NCBI RefSeq assembly: GCF_000165395.2
Contig: NC_010575.1
Location: 93,501-157,500 of the forward strand
DNA from: Babesia bovis T2Bo
Lineage: Eukaryota; Apicomplexa; Aconoidasida; Piroplasmida; Babesiidae
Length of the DNA: 64,000 nt
Direction: 5' to 3'
Below are positions 53,416 to 63,681 of the stretch, piece by piece. Numbering within the stretch: position 1 is the stretch's first letter; every line of letters begins with the position of its first letter. The translations under genes were made by a program, and so were the position numbers. The notes under the pieces were generated by a model. That model had not been told where the DNA came from and ran no database searches. It saw only the letters and a list, made by a program, of their open reading frames with translations.

Positions 53416-53811
53416 CTTGAAACTAAAACAACATCAAGCACGAATATTACTGATCATACTCCAACGTAAAGCATGTGTAAACTCTGTATAACGGATGTAA
53501 ACATAGAAGCATCAATAAAGATGCAAAAGGAAACTCAAAATCATGCTAACGTAAGTAAAGGGTCAACATAGCCCACACCTCCGCAACATAATCATCTACA
53601 TAAATCAACACATAGCACAACGCTATTATAATAAGCAAACACAATAAACTGAATTGTTGGACGAAGAATATAACGCTTCAGATAAAGAGACTCCCCACCC
53701 ACAAGGTACACATAGCTCTCACTATATCGTTTTTACATCGACACAACCACGAAAACGCAACACATCAATAATTCTGTTGCAGTGGCGATTGTTCACAGAA
53801 ACAAACGCAAA
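53416..53811. promoter_or_regulatory. Divergent intergenic region
   Basis: 396 nt between the start of the giant helical gene (minus) and the Nudix gene (plus). AT-rich, no recognised motif. An open frame at 53654-53887 crosses the Nudix exon in another frame and is judged spurious. Confidence 0.45.
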
Positions 53812-54705
53812 ATGCCGCATAGATGTACCGATACGATCGACAAGGCGCGGCTGGATTCCATCCCTCAGTCTACAGAGGTGGTTGTGATGGTTGACAAGGA
53901 CGACAATGAGATCGGTACTTGCACAAGGAAGGAGATGGTATGTCCTGCTTGTGACGACTACAGCCACGTGATATATAACACCAACTCATTGTTTGCAGAG
54001 ACAATTTAACAAATGGCACAGAGCAACAAGCACTATCATTCTCTCAAATATTGACGACCCAGTGATATACTATCAAGTAAGAGATGAACATAAAGACTAT
54101 TGTCCAGGGTATTATGATATAGGATTCGGTGGAGTAGTAACGGTAAGCATAACCAGTACATTGAGAAGACAGCTGTAGATCGGAGAGACGTATCTTGACT
54201 GTGCATTAAGAGAAACTAGAGAAGAATCTGGAATAGACTTTAATGAGGCCGATCTAATTGAAGTTGCCCATATCGCAAGGGACGATGTGCACGTTAGGTG
54301 CCACTACAAGTTATACGTAAGTCTATTGCTTTAGGAACACATGAAAATTGATATCGATCTTTGTAGTGTATAGTTTATACGTCAAATATGCCTAGCATGC
54401 TTAAAGCTTTTGTTTGGGAGTTCGTTGAAATCGGAAACTGGGTACAATACTGTGACCTTTATAAATCCATCTATATGTACCCTACTCATGTTAAACAGGT
54501 TGCCCTCTACAACGGTCCCGAGACCTTGGATACCACAAAAGCTGATGCAAAGAGTATTTTTACCGCAAAGCTCGCTGACGTGGACCGACTATTGGAAGAG
54601 CATAACTTTACCACAGCATGTGAACTAATGCTGGAACCTCTGAAACAATTCGTCAACCAAGGAGGTTTAGAGAAATTAAACGCAAAATACGGGCGCTCAA
54701 GCTAA
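53812..54705 (+). CDS. Nudix hydrolase, copy A
   Basis: Four exons: 53812-53937, 53999-54142, 54179-54316 and 54499-54705, giving 204 residues. The introns are 61, 36 and 182 nt. The Nudix box GX5EX7REUXEEXGU is complete across exons 2 and 3: GVVT|IGE, then TYLDCAL, then RETREESGI. The preceding segment VVVMVDKDDNEIGTCTRKEM followed by WHRATSTIIL resembles Nudix enzymes related to isopentenyl-diphosphate isomerase (YfcD-like). The two catalytic hallmarks of true isomerases were not seen. The substrate is unknown; Nudix enzymes usually cleave nucleoside diphosphates linked to another group. The last exon (VALYNGPETL...) was placed by comparison with copy B at 57364-58128, with which this gene forms an inverted pair flanking the ZIP transporter gene. 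Confidence 0.85.
53872..54018 (+). repeat. Near-identical tract shared by the two Nudix genes (copy A side)
   Basis: This 147-bp tract covers the end of exon 1, the whole 61-nt intron and the start of exon 2. It matches the reverse complement of 57928-58074 with two mismatches counted by eye: T/C in exon 1 and A/T in the intron. Beyond both ends the two genes diverge sharply. Confidence 0.85.
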
Positions 54706-54878
54706 AACAATAGCTTAAACCCCCGTTTTATATCGCATGATATATATGGTGAGTACAAAACTTGTGTAATATCTAGAATTATTGGCATTTGAGCGGTGTA
54801 ATACGTAATGCACTCAACATTCTACGCCAGTTAAATGAAACACGCAAAGTAAATATAAAAGAGAAATCATATACTCCA

Positions 54879-56283
54879 TTAATGATGGTGACCAGCATGG
54901 CCATGTTCAGCAGCGTGTTGGTGAAGATGTGAATGAGCACAACCACCAGTAATGTAAACCTGGATTATAGCAGTAATGAAAATGACCATCAATCCGATAA
55001 CAACGCACAGCCATTTCCAAAATGCCGTTTTGCGACAGTGTATGTGACAAAAAAGCTCATGGGTTATAATCTCCATGCCAATGTAAATTAATGTACCCAC
55101 GGCAAAGCAATTCAATACAGCCTCAGCAGTAGGGCCTGAAATATCATGAATCTTAAATAATAGGAAACCCACTCCTGCCAGCAGTGATGGCACCTACCAA
55201 AATGCCCAAAGGAGAACTCAAACAAAATATTGTTTGCATCACCAATGCACTCTTACGAGAATTTGAAGAAATAAAAGAAGACAAGGCCATTCCAGCTGCC
55301 CATTTGTGTAAGGCTATGCCTACAGTCATAAGCCAAATGTTCCATTGCGATTCGACGAGGCCAATGACAATACCTGTGTGTCAATCAAATTTCAGTATGG
55401 ATATCACGCTAAGTAGTAGACCAACAGATCCAATTTTACAAAACGTGTACTAATGCACACGATTTCACCAGGATTCTAAAAATAATGAACTAACCTTCAA
55501 ATAATGAATGTAGAAAAAGAGCAAATGTTATACAAAGACCATTGCACTCACATAGAGGACAAATGATCTCCATGAAACGCTTCATTAAACGACTGTGATG
55601 ATGACGAAAACGTGCACGAATAGACATAGGATTGCGATGGGATTCAGATTCTTCATCGATCGCGCCAGTAACAATGGTTTGTCCCTCTTCACAAGTTTCA
55701 CTACGAGAGCCACTGCCAGCACATGACGGCTTCATCTCTGACTCACAACAAATTTGTTGTGCCTCGGACTCTTTGCAGCAGCCAGTAGCCTCGCCGTTAC
55801 AGCAGGCCGTCTTCACTTCGCTGTCACAACAGTGCCCCTCCTTTTCAGGGATCCAACAACTGTTGGATTCATTGCAAATATTAAAAGCAGCGGAACATGG
55901 AGTACGACCGGAAGATAAAACTCTCTCAATTAATAACATTATACAAAATGCTATCATAGCCAAAAAATATGCAGGATTAAAATGACCGGTGCCAATGTTC
56001 CACAACAAGCTCTCTACCTCCCACTGAGATACAGCCTCAGGTAAAATATGAAGGTATGCCATACCCATTATAATACCTAAAGAATATATACCACAAAAAT
56101 AAGAAACAAACCTGAACCGAGACAGTTGCATAAACATAAACGTGAGTCAATCTTATCCTGACGTAACTTCAAGTCTTCGCCAGAACGAGAAAAGTAATAT
56201 ACCAAATAGGGTACGAGGCATCCTACTAAACCAGAAATGGCAATCAGCAGAGCCGATAATAATTTAGCTATACCAGGACCCAT
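54879..56283 (-). CDS. ZIP-family metal ion transporter
   Basis: Four exons: 56283-56112, 56076-55495, 55373-55173 and 55135-54879, giving 403 residues. The introns are 35, 121 and 37 nt. The ATG at 56283 is the first in frame. The start is hydrophobic (AKLLSALLIAISGLVGCLVPY). TM2 carries GMAYLHILPEA, the ZIP helix with the conserved His and Pro. TM4 begins FLHSLFEG|IVIGLV, TM5 carries IALHKWAAGMAL and the next helix GILVGAI. These are the ZIP metal-site helices. The family imports zinc or iron into the cytosol from outside or from organelles. The TM3-TM4 loop is unusually rich in paired cysteines (residues about 150-200), and the C terminus is His-rich (HSHLHQHAAEHGHAGHHH). Both are plausible metal-sensing or binding segments. 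The gene lies between the two inverted Nudix genes. Confidence 0.88.
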
Positions 56284-57363
56284 GGTCGACTCAAAAGGCT
56301 GAAAAGCAATATCAACAGCATACACATAGATGCTTACCAAAATGAAAAGAAATCAGTAAACTGCCACCCTGCTTTCGTCGCATGGGTATGACAATATGTC
56401 GTAGAAATAAAACACTTTGCTATGCCCCCAATGTTAACAGCTAGTATACGTACGACTTGCGAAAGAGACGACGTAAATAACGAACATGAAGTGTATTTTT
56501 AAATGATACACACAGATCTACGCAAATCACAGCACAAAATTGCAAAGTGTGCCGACTGCTCTATGCAGTAGTTATCTGCAGCATAACTGTACTACCAGAA
56601 TATATGGTGTTTTCCTCAACACATTCCAAATGGAGAAATTGTCATTAAATAATAAATGCTAGAACATACAGTGGTGCGATTGTTTACGAATTTTAAAAGT
56701 CTAGTGTTATTACATATTAGGCATACATCGATGCCGGCACCCAAATCATGTATCGATGTATACAGCAATGTGCTATACGTTATTATTCACATTTTTATGG
56801 CATTACGTTTCAATATCCAGCAAGCACTTTACAAGTCTGCCAATCATTCGTATCCGATCTAAGATAGCAACATTGCTGTGCACTAAGATGGAATATTCTA
56901 GCCACTAGAAGGTGGACGTTATATTCCATATAGATCATCATGAAATTACATCATATAAGGTCCGGTAACACTATGATGCTCTAATTATTTTAAAGGGGTA
57001 TTAGAATGTATAGTATGAAACCGTGGTATAATGGTCCATCGGACCACGGGAAATTGGACTCTGACATTCCAACCTAACAAAATAGCACTAGTATAATCAT
57101 AATGCCCATCAACCATATTCTATGGAACTAATGAAATCAATATATGACCACAGTATCTATCCAATGTGAGCATTATGCCGTCTGTTGCACAAAAGTCTAC
57201 GATTGGGGTTTTATATACGCTTCTGCATTAAATGGTTTATTTCATTCCAAAAAGGAACGATGTGGTTGATGAATTCGATAGGTTGCACGCGAAACACTCA
57301 TGCGGTCTAGCGCAAAAGGCGATATTCCAGCAATGATGCCAATGGCTCTACATTTGTAAGGCA
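56284..57363. other. Intergenic, with a palindrome and tRNA-like words near 57021
   Basis: 1080 nt between the ZIP gene start and the Nudix copy B stop. It is mostly AT-rich with no convincing gene; the open frame at 56656-56862 is judged spurious. At 57021-57049 CCGTGGT pairs with ACCACGG. The inner TGGTCC/GGACCA can pair as an alternative. Nearby GTATAATGGT and TTGGACTCTGA resemble the D arm and anticodon arm of tRNA-Gln, but the spacing is wrong and no T arm is present. Confidence 0.4.
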
Positions 57364-58128
57364 CTACATAGTTACCTCCTTTAGCTGATTAATGCCACCA
57401 ACTTTCACGAAATCCTTAACAAGAGATGCCATCCAAGGACAGGAACGTGAAAATTTCTCCATGCTCATCAACTCGTCAATTTTAGAGAGAGGCGCTCGAA
57501 GGATCTCGTCAACCTCACCAGGTTGAGGAGTCAGCTTATCCAAAGGTCCATTGTAAAGTGCCACCTAAGAATTAGTCAATAATATCAATAAGATTAAACA
57601 TCAAATACGAAAAACTGATATGTACGAATCTGAAAGACTCCTAATACACATATATAACCTACATATAACTTGTAGTGGCATCGTAAACATTGTTCATCAC
57701 GCTTGTATTGTCCAAGCTCGTGCAAATGCTCAGAAGAAAGACGCAAACCACATTCCTCAAGGGTCTCACGGATTGCATTGTCAATGTAGGATTCGCCCAC
57801 CGTAACGACTCCTCCAAACGCAAGGTCACGATAACCGGGGCAGTAAACCTTTTTCATGGAACGAATGTGATATATCACCTCTACCTCAGATCCACTATTA
57901 GATAGAAGAACTGTACACGACGTGCGATGCCATTTGTTAAATTGTCTCTGCAAACAATGAGTTGGAGTTATATATCACGTGGCTGTAGTCGTCACAAGCA
58001 GGACATACCATCTCCTTCCTTGTGCAAGTGCCGATCTCATTGTCGTCCTTGTCAACCATCACAACCACCTCTGTGGCATCTGCCATGGATCCCAAACGGG
58101 ACATATCTATTAAATCATCAGAAGTCAT
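57364..58128 (-). CDS. Nudix hydrolase, copy B
   Basis: Three exons: 58128-58009, 57947-57663 and 57564-57364, giving 201 residues. The introns are 61 and 98 nt. The Nudix box is complete: GVVTVGE, then SYIDNAI, then RETLEECGL. The first intron has the same position and length as in copy A. The intron that splits the Nudix box in copy A is absent here; the frame runs straight through ACG GTG GGC. The C-terminal exon VALYNGPLDKLTPQPGEVDE is homologous to that of copy A but clearly diverged. It begins MTSDDLIDMSRLGSMADATE, different from copy A. The predicted reaction is as for copy A, with substrate unknown. The pair arose by inverted duplication or by local inversion of one tandem copy. Confidence 0.85.
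57928..58074 (-). repeat. Near-identical tract shared by the two Nudix genes (copy B side)
   Basis: Reverse-complement partner of 53872-54018: same length, two mismatches by eye, including a fully alignable 61-nt intron with one substitution. Confidence 0.85.
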
Positions 58129-59709
58129 TCTGACATATTATATATAGCGATATGTAATGGGTGTAATGCATCAATTCCAAGGCAACGTTAGGCCATCAAA
58201 TCAGCGGCCAAGCCAACACACACCAGGAAAATACCGTCACTATTTTCCCTATGTACTTTATTGGCATCAATATGTATTTTGTTTTTAATTATATAATTAT
58301 CTGACATCCAGCATGTATTCAGCCGATTATCAACATACACACCTCATCCCTTGGTATTCTATAGGAGCAAATCGCCAATACGTCACACGTCTATACAATG
58401 TAATAAGCTTATTAGCGCTTTATATACGTAAATGTATAAGGAATGTTATATGATCTATTGGTTCCAGGAATCAATAACATAGTTTTAGTGAAAGATGAAG
58501 ACCATGTGCTAACGAAGTTTTAGCGATAATCTGTGGAAATTTTGCAAATTTGTAGATTAGAAATTATTAGCGCTGGTTTGACCCCTGAACAGACAATCTG
58601 AAGGTGGTATCCATAGGTTATCCATGAATGATATATTTCATCGCCACTCCCATCATCTAAAGCAAATGGTGTTTTTTAAATATCCTAAACATAATCTAGA
58701 CATATTGGTCAGCATTACTTTGGCGATGTATTACGAATGGCTCCTCCATTGATTTGTCTATTCATAAGTGCTTGATCCAATTTTACGTCTATCATTCGTT
58801 AACGCTGCCGACGTTTTTAGTAGGATAGTATCCCACTTCTATTCACTGATTATATACAACAGTTAGACACAGTGACATGGGTGGGATTCGTGCATTGGTA
58901 GCATAATAATAGATTGACATCATGCAGTAAAATGTTATTACCGAAGGTCTGCATAATAGGTCAAATATTACAGATTGGCTATGGTAACGGTCACATTAAT
59001 CAATATTGGCGTATTATCGAATGGTAGTAGACAATTGTACGTTTTTTAAGTGCTAGATAGACATGTTATACACATTACCTAGATTACATGATTGAATTCA
59101 AATATGACGAATTTAGAAACCATATCTAATATGGGCAGCATTACGCCTTTATTAATTAGAAATATAACAGCAGTATACATAATGGAAGAAATCTTATATA
59201 AACTAAATCAAGGAAGATGCAAGGAAATTCTATTTTCAAAAATTCATAGCACAGCGTATAAGGAACTATCTGGTAAAATATATGCATTAAATAAATAAGC
59301 TTATATGCTTCTTTTTGTATTACACTTGAACAATAGCGTCCACACGGTAGAGAGGCAATAAGAGTAGCAACATTACAATATATCCGGAGGCTGCGCCGCT
59401 GCTAACTCAAAGAAAATATACTAAAAATATAAAAAACTAATAAAAATACTAGGGTACAGCAAATAAAATATACCCTTGCATTTAAACACTTATATTTAAA
59501 GACCTAACTAGATAATGCAACAATTTCGTCTAATAAGAAGACAAATTTCTTAAAGCACTAATCAGTGATAGATAAATACAAACTAGGTATAAAAACACTT
59601 AAACGCTATTAAATTAGCGTTAACAAATCATATTGTCTAGGCGTATCAGCGAAATTCAAAAGTCTGTTGAACCGTATCATTGCATTCGCTAGGATTCCTA
59701 AATGACAAA
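58129..59709. other. Long AT-rich intergenic region
   Basis: About 1.58 kb between two divergent genes (Nudix copy B and the repeat antigen). It is very AT-rich, with no supported gene. A 68-codon frame at 59092-59298 begins with TTG (first ATG at 59104), is Ile/Asn/Lys-rich and has no recognisable family, so it is not called. The right end should hold the promoter and leader of the antigen gene. Confidence 0.5.
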
Positions 59710-62700
59710 ATGAATATGCAATGGAGTAATATCACACTCATCTGTGCGATTATTATTAGCCAGTTGACAATATATGGTGGAGCACACCCAAATAGTGATC
59801 ATACCACAGATGTAGGTAACAATGTACCATGGATATTCGACACTGAAGAGGCCATGGTGCCACTGGTATCTGTAACAGATGAACAACGCGAACAAGAATT
59901 GAAATATCAAAATACGCTCCAATATGCCAAAAACCTTTGTGTTATGGCAGTAACTGCTAAAAATATTACAATGCCGGCGTACATTTATCATGACATTTCT
60001 GTAATGGAACTATATCAGTTGTTAGATGGGAGTTCTTTAAGAAGGAAATATAACTTACATCAGCAACTTTTGGATAAACTAGATCACGCTGATACGGTAG
60101 CGCAAGAAATTTGCAAGGAACTCAGAGCACATCCACCAACACGAAATGTTGTTTTCCCTACAGGAGAATCCGCTCTTGTAATAGAAGATTTAGATGCATA
60201 TGAGAAGAGTATATCCGACTTAACGGCTGATAAAATATCAACATTATTTGATGAACTGTTAGGTGGTGGAGAGATTGTTATAGAAACGAAACTCCTCAAG
60301 ACCCTGACGCCAGAATCGTTGAGTGATATAAATGCACAGTTTCTTATTAGAAGAGTAGGTGATTTTTATAGTGTTAATTTGGGAGATTCATTTAAGGGAG
60401 CTAGACGAGAAAATGTATTAGGGGCAACAATACATGATTCTGAAAAATTAGTTGCATATGAAGATTGGGTTAACAATAAACGAAATCAAATACATTATGT
60501 AGCTGAACTCATAAACGCCGAAAATGCCCAGAATATGGTAAAACAGATAAATGGCAAACAAATGGTATTTCTGCAAGCATTGTGGTTTGAACTTTTCAAA
60601 ACAATTGAATCACAAATCAGGCTATTAGTGAATGTGAGGTTGTTCAGAAGGGCTGTTATAGAAATTATATCCAATCCAACATCTGAAGGGAAACTTGCCC
60701 AAGTCAGTGCAAAAGGATTGGAATTGATATACGACGGTCTGGAGTACAACATCCTAAACGACAAGCAAAGGATATCATTTCATCATAAACTGGAGAAATT
60801 GATCACAATGCTCAGAAATATGTATGACGTAGATATTAGCCATCTACATCTCCAAGATGAGACTAATTATATCGACTTGAACACAACAACGGAAAGCAAA
60901 GTTGATAAGGTAGAATTAGAATGTGCCTCCTCACATTTAGTAAATTACTATAAATCTATGGATACAGATGTAGACATAATGAAGAAAACAACCAGGAAAA
61001 TGAAAGAATTGGGATTCAAAAAAGGTGTAACACATAAAAACGTGATGCAAACATTGGCCAAGACGAATACCATGGTAGGACACCTGGCCGATATCCTGGT
61101 TGATACACATGACAACATATTAGATATAGAGCGTGATGTAAATGGTATTCATGATGGTGAGGTAGACACTGAAGTGAGTCCAGTAAAACTCCTAGATAGA
61201 GTCTATAAACTAACAGCAGAACTCTCAGGCGTAAGAATGATTATGATAGAGATATATAAATCCTCATGTGAGATATACCGATGTGACATTGAAGGCAATC
61301 ATATAGATGTTCCAGACAGCTTTATTGAGGAAATAGCCAAATTAACAAAAAAGGCCCAAATAGCATTAGCAAATACGCAAGTGCGCTACTTTGAATTCCG
61401 TAAAGCTGCAGGATTGATGAAGGACAAAGCAATGGCACTGGAAAGATCACATCGTATGGAAAGCGGAAAGACAGCATTGAAACTTTATCAAGAACTTGTT
61501 AAACCGAGGCGTGGTATTGACATCATACTAAGGTACTTCGCTTATATAGATGATTATAAAAACGAACTCAATAAAATGGAAAGAATCATCCAAAATGCAA
61601 AACATACATCAACGGAAAATAAACGCTATCAAATATTGCAAAATTATTTCGATGCTAGCAAATCTATACATGATTCCCTGTTACTAGAAAAAATAATTCA
61701 AACAGCCATGGATATGGAAAAAGAATTCGAAACAAAAGTAATGACTATTGAGCAACATTCATGTCACCAAAAACAAAATATGAATGTTAAATCCAAAAAT
61801 ATCAAAAATACAAGAAAAAATCAACAATCAAAAACAAAACCGTTAACTGACTATGAGGACGCCCGTGGACATGGCAACTTGGAAGGAGCTTATGTAATCT
61901 CGCCACCTCATGGAGCACAAATTTGGGATGTGGCACACGATATCGTACCGCAGTCTCATAGGGTAGATGAATTGCCAAAGGGGCCCATTGTGCTAAAACT
62001 AGAAGAACACATACCACAGGCAGTACAACCACAACAACCCACGATGAATGGAGATAAAGACGATGACAGCATTCACCAAAACAGCGCTAGTGATTATAGT
62101 GCTACACCGCCACTGTCATTTACCAGCAAAACTGATATATTGACAACGGAACAAGACACAATGCCTTCGGTCGACAAAAAAACAAACATGGAGTCAGGTG
62201 ACCTGGATCAATTCAACTCGTTCACTAGTGCCCATGAGCCAGCAACGGACTCTGATCAACATACATCGACATCGGGAGAAACGGAGTCGTCACAAACTGA
62301 AAAATCCAATTCTGAACAATGGAGCCAATCAGCCGATGAAGTTTCCGACTACTCTATGTTAACTGACTATGAGGACGCCCGTGGACATGGCAACTTGGAA
62401 GGAGCTTATGTAATCTCGCCACCTCATGGAGCACAAATTTGGGATGTGGCACACGATATCATACCGCAGTCTCATAGGGTACATGAATTGCCAAAGGGGC
62501 CCATTGTGCTAAAACTAGAAGAACACATACCACAGGCAGTACAACCACAACAACCCACGATGAATGGAGATAAAGACGATGACAGCATTCACCAAAACAG
62601 CGCTAGTGATTATAGTGCTACACCGCCACTGTCATTTACCAGCAAAACTGATATATTGACAACGGAACAAGACACAATGCCTTCGGTCGACAAAAAAACA

Positions 62701-63681
62701 AACATGGAGTCAGGTGACCTGGATCAATTCCACTCGTTCACTAGTGCCCACGATCCAGCAACGGACTCTGATCAACATACATCGACATCGGGAGAAACGG
62801 AGTCGTCACAAACTGAAAAAACAAATTCTGAACAATGGAGCCAATCAGCCGATGAAGTTTCTGACTACTCTATGTTAACTGACTATGAGGACGCCCGTGG
62901 ACATGGCAACTTGGAAGGAGCTTATGTAATCTCGCCACCTCATGGAGCACAAATTTGGGATGTGGCACACGATATCATACCGCAGTCTCATAGGGTACAT
63001 GAATTGCCAAAGGGGCCCATTGTGCTAAAACTAGAAGAACACATACCACAGGCAGTACAACCACAACAACCCACGATGAATGGAGATAAAGACGATGGTG
63101 TTTGTGTTCCATTGTGTACACCAGACGATAAGGATTGTGCAGACGCTGTGGGCGGTTTTTACATTGGCAAGTTGCTAGATGATGCGCCAGATATTTACGG
63201 TTTTATGGCAAATAGTGGTGCGTATTTGTACAGGGGCGGTATGTTGCTATGCCGTGCTGCTGGTGCTACACTAGGATTAGTGCCAAATATTTTGAGCTCA
63301 ATGATGCCTGTTTCGAGTGATGGTGATACTTCTAGTCGCAGTCAAACACCAGAAACGACGGCGCTCGATAGTATGGACCAACAAGTGGACAGTTCACCGG
63401 TTGAGAAAACCAACAAACCAATGGATATGGCAGATGTAAATGTTGCTCCCCAACATTTAGAGAAATCAGTGAACGAAGGAAGGTCCACTATGGAGCCAAA
63501 ACTGAGGTCTAACCTGGGCACCAACCGAAGTTCAGCAGATGATAGACCAGCCTCCAAGCTGCTAACAAGAATGGTGGACGAAGCATTATCTGCTCCTATA
63601 GTTCCTTCCACTTCATCCAGCTTCGCTACGGTCACATGTACCCTCGTTACCCTCGCATATGCTGTTGTATTAGCAGGGTAG
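59710..63681 (+). CDS. Secreted, repeat-bearing protein with probable GPI anchor
   Basis: Single-exon frame; the first ATG (59710) gives 1323 residues. Residues 1-25 form a signal peptide (NITLICAIIISQLTIYGGA). Residues about 25-710 are charged and helical, rich in Lys, Glu, Asp and Asn, with coiled-coil character. Residues about 712-1130 are 2.4 tandem copies of a 172-residue unit beginning LTDYEDARGHGNLEGAY. A unique region follows with several cysteines (GVCVPLCTPDDKDCADAVGG) and a hydrophobic patch. The end (SSFATVTCTLVTLAYAVVLAG) is a Ser-rich hydrophobic tail typical of a GPI-anchor signal. The protein is therefore likely displayed at the parasite surface or secreted, and probably an antigen (inference). 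I do not recognise a named family. The N-terminal part is AT-rich, while the last 0.6 kb is clearly more balanced in base composition. Confidence 0.8.
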   Translation: MNMQWSNITLICAIIISQLTIYGGAHPNSDHTTDVGNNVPWIFDTEEAMVPLVSVTDEQREQELKYQNTLQYAKNLCVMAVTAKNITMPAYIYHDISVMELYQLLDGSSLRRKYNLHQQLLDKLDHADTVAQEICKELRAHPPTRNVVFPTGESALVIEDLDAYEKSISDLTADKISTLFDELLGGGEIVIETKLLKTLTPESLSDINAQFLIRRVGDFYSVNLGDSFKGARRENVLGATIHDSEKLVAYEDWVNNKRNQIHYVAELINAENAQNMVKQINGKQMVFLQALWFELFKTIESQIRLLVNVRLFRRAVIEIISNPTSEGKLAQVSAKGLELIYDGLEYNILNDKQRISFHHKLEKLITMLRNMYDVDISHLHLQDETNYIDLNTTTESKVDKVELECASSHLVNYYKSMDTDVDIMKKTTRKMKELGFKKGVTHKNVMQTLAKTNTMVGHLADILVDTHDNILDIERDVNGIHDGEVDTEVSPVKLLDRVYKLTAELSGVRMIMIEIYKSSCEIYRCDIEGNHIDVPDSFIEEIAKLTKKAQIALANTQVRYFEFRKAAGLMKDKAMALERSHRMESGKTALKLYQELVKPRRGIDIILRYFAYIDDYKNELNKMERIIQNAKHTSTENKRYQILQNYFDASKSIHDSLLLEKIIQTAMDMEKEFETKVMTIEQHSCHQKQNMNVKSKNIKNTRKNQQSKTKPLTDYEDARGHGNLEGAYVISPPHGAQIWDVAHDIVPQSHRVDELPKGPIVLKLEEHIPQAVQPQQPTMNGDKDDDSIHQNSASDYSATPPLSFTSKTDILTTEQDTMPSVDKKTNMESGDLDQFNSFTSAHEPATDSDQHTSTSGETESSQTEKSNSEQWSQSADEVSDYSMLTDYEDARGHGNLEGAYVISPPHGAQIWDVAHDIIPQSHRVHELPKGPIVLKLEEHIPQAVQPQQPTMNGDKDDDSIHQNSASDYSATPPLSFTSKTDILTTEQDTMPSVDKKTNMESGDLDQFHSFTSAHDPATDSDQHTSTSGETESSQTEKTNSEQWSQSADEVSDYSMLTDYEDARGHGNLEGAYVISPPHGAQIWDVAHDIIPQSHRVHELPKGPIVLKLEEHIPQAVQPQQPTMNGDKDDGVCVPLCTPDDKDCADAVGGFYIGKLLDDAPDIYGFMANSGAYLYRGGMLLCRAAGATLGLVPNILSSMMPVSSDGDTSSRSQTPETTALDSMDQQVDSSPVEKTNKPMDMADVNVAPQHLEKSVNEGRSTMEPKLRSNLGTNRSSADDRPASKLLTRMVDEALSAPIVPSTSSSFATVTCTLVTLAYAVVLAG
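61843..63097 (+). repeat. Tandem repeat, 516-bp unit, 2.4 copies
   Basis: Units start at 61843, 62359 and 62875; the period is exactly 516 bp (172 codons), so the frame is kept. Units 1 and 2 differ at about eight bases by eye. The third unit is truncated after 223 bp, and these 223 bp are identical to unit 2 by eye. It lies entirely within the secreted protein gene. Confidence 0.93.

Noticed and set aside
53654..53887. 77-codon plus-strand frame upstream of Nudix copy A
   Set aside because: It overlaps the Nudix first exon in another frame and shows no family resemblance.
53812..54316. Isopentenyl-diphosphate isomerase as the name for the Nudix genes
   Set aside because: The opening VDKDDNEIGT...WHRA resembles that group, but the isomerase active-site cysteine motif was not found, so only Nudix hydrolase is claimed.
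54388..54498. Open reading upstream of the last Nudix A exon (MPSMLKAF...)
   Set aside because: It reads in frame into VALYNGP, but no donor fits the required phase, and copy B shows the exon starting at the VALYNGP codons. It is treated as intron.
59092..59298. 68-codon frame before the antigen gene
   Set aside because: Non-ATG start, Ile/Asn/Lys-rich composition typical of AT-rich non-coding DNA.
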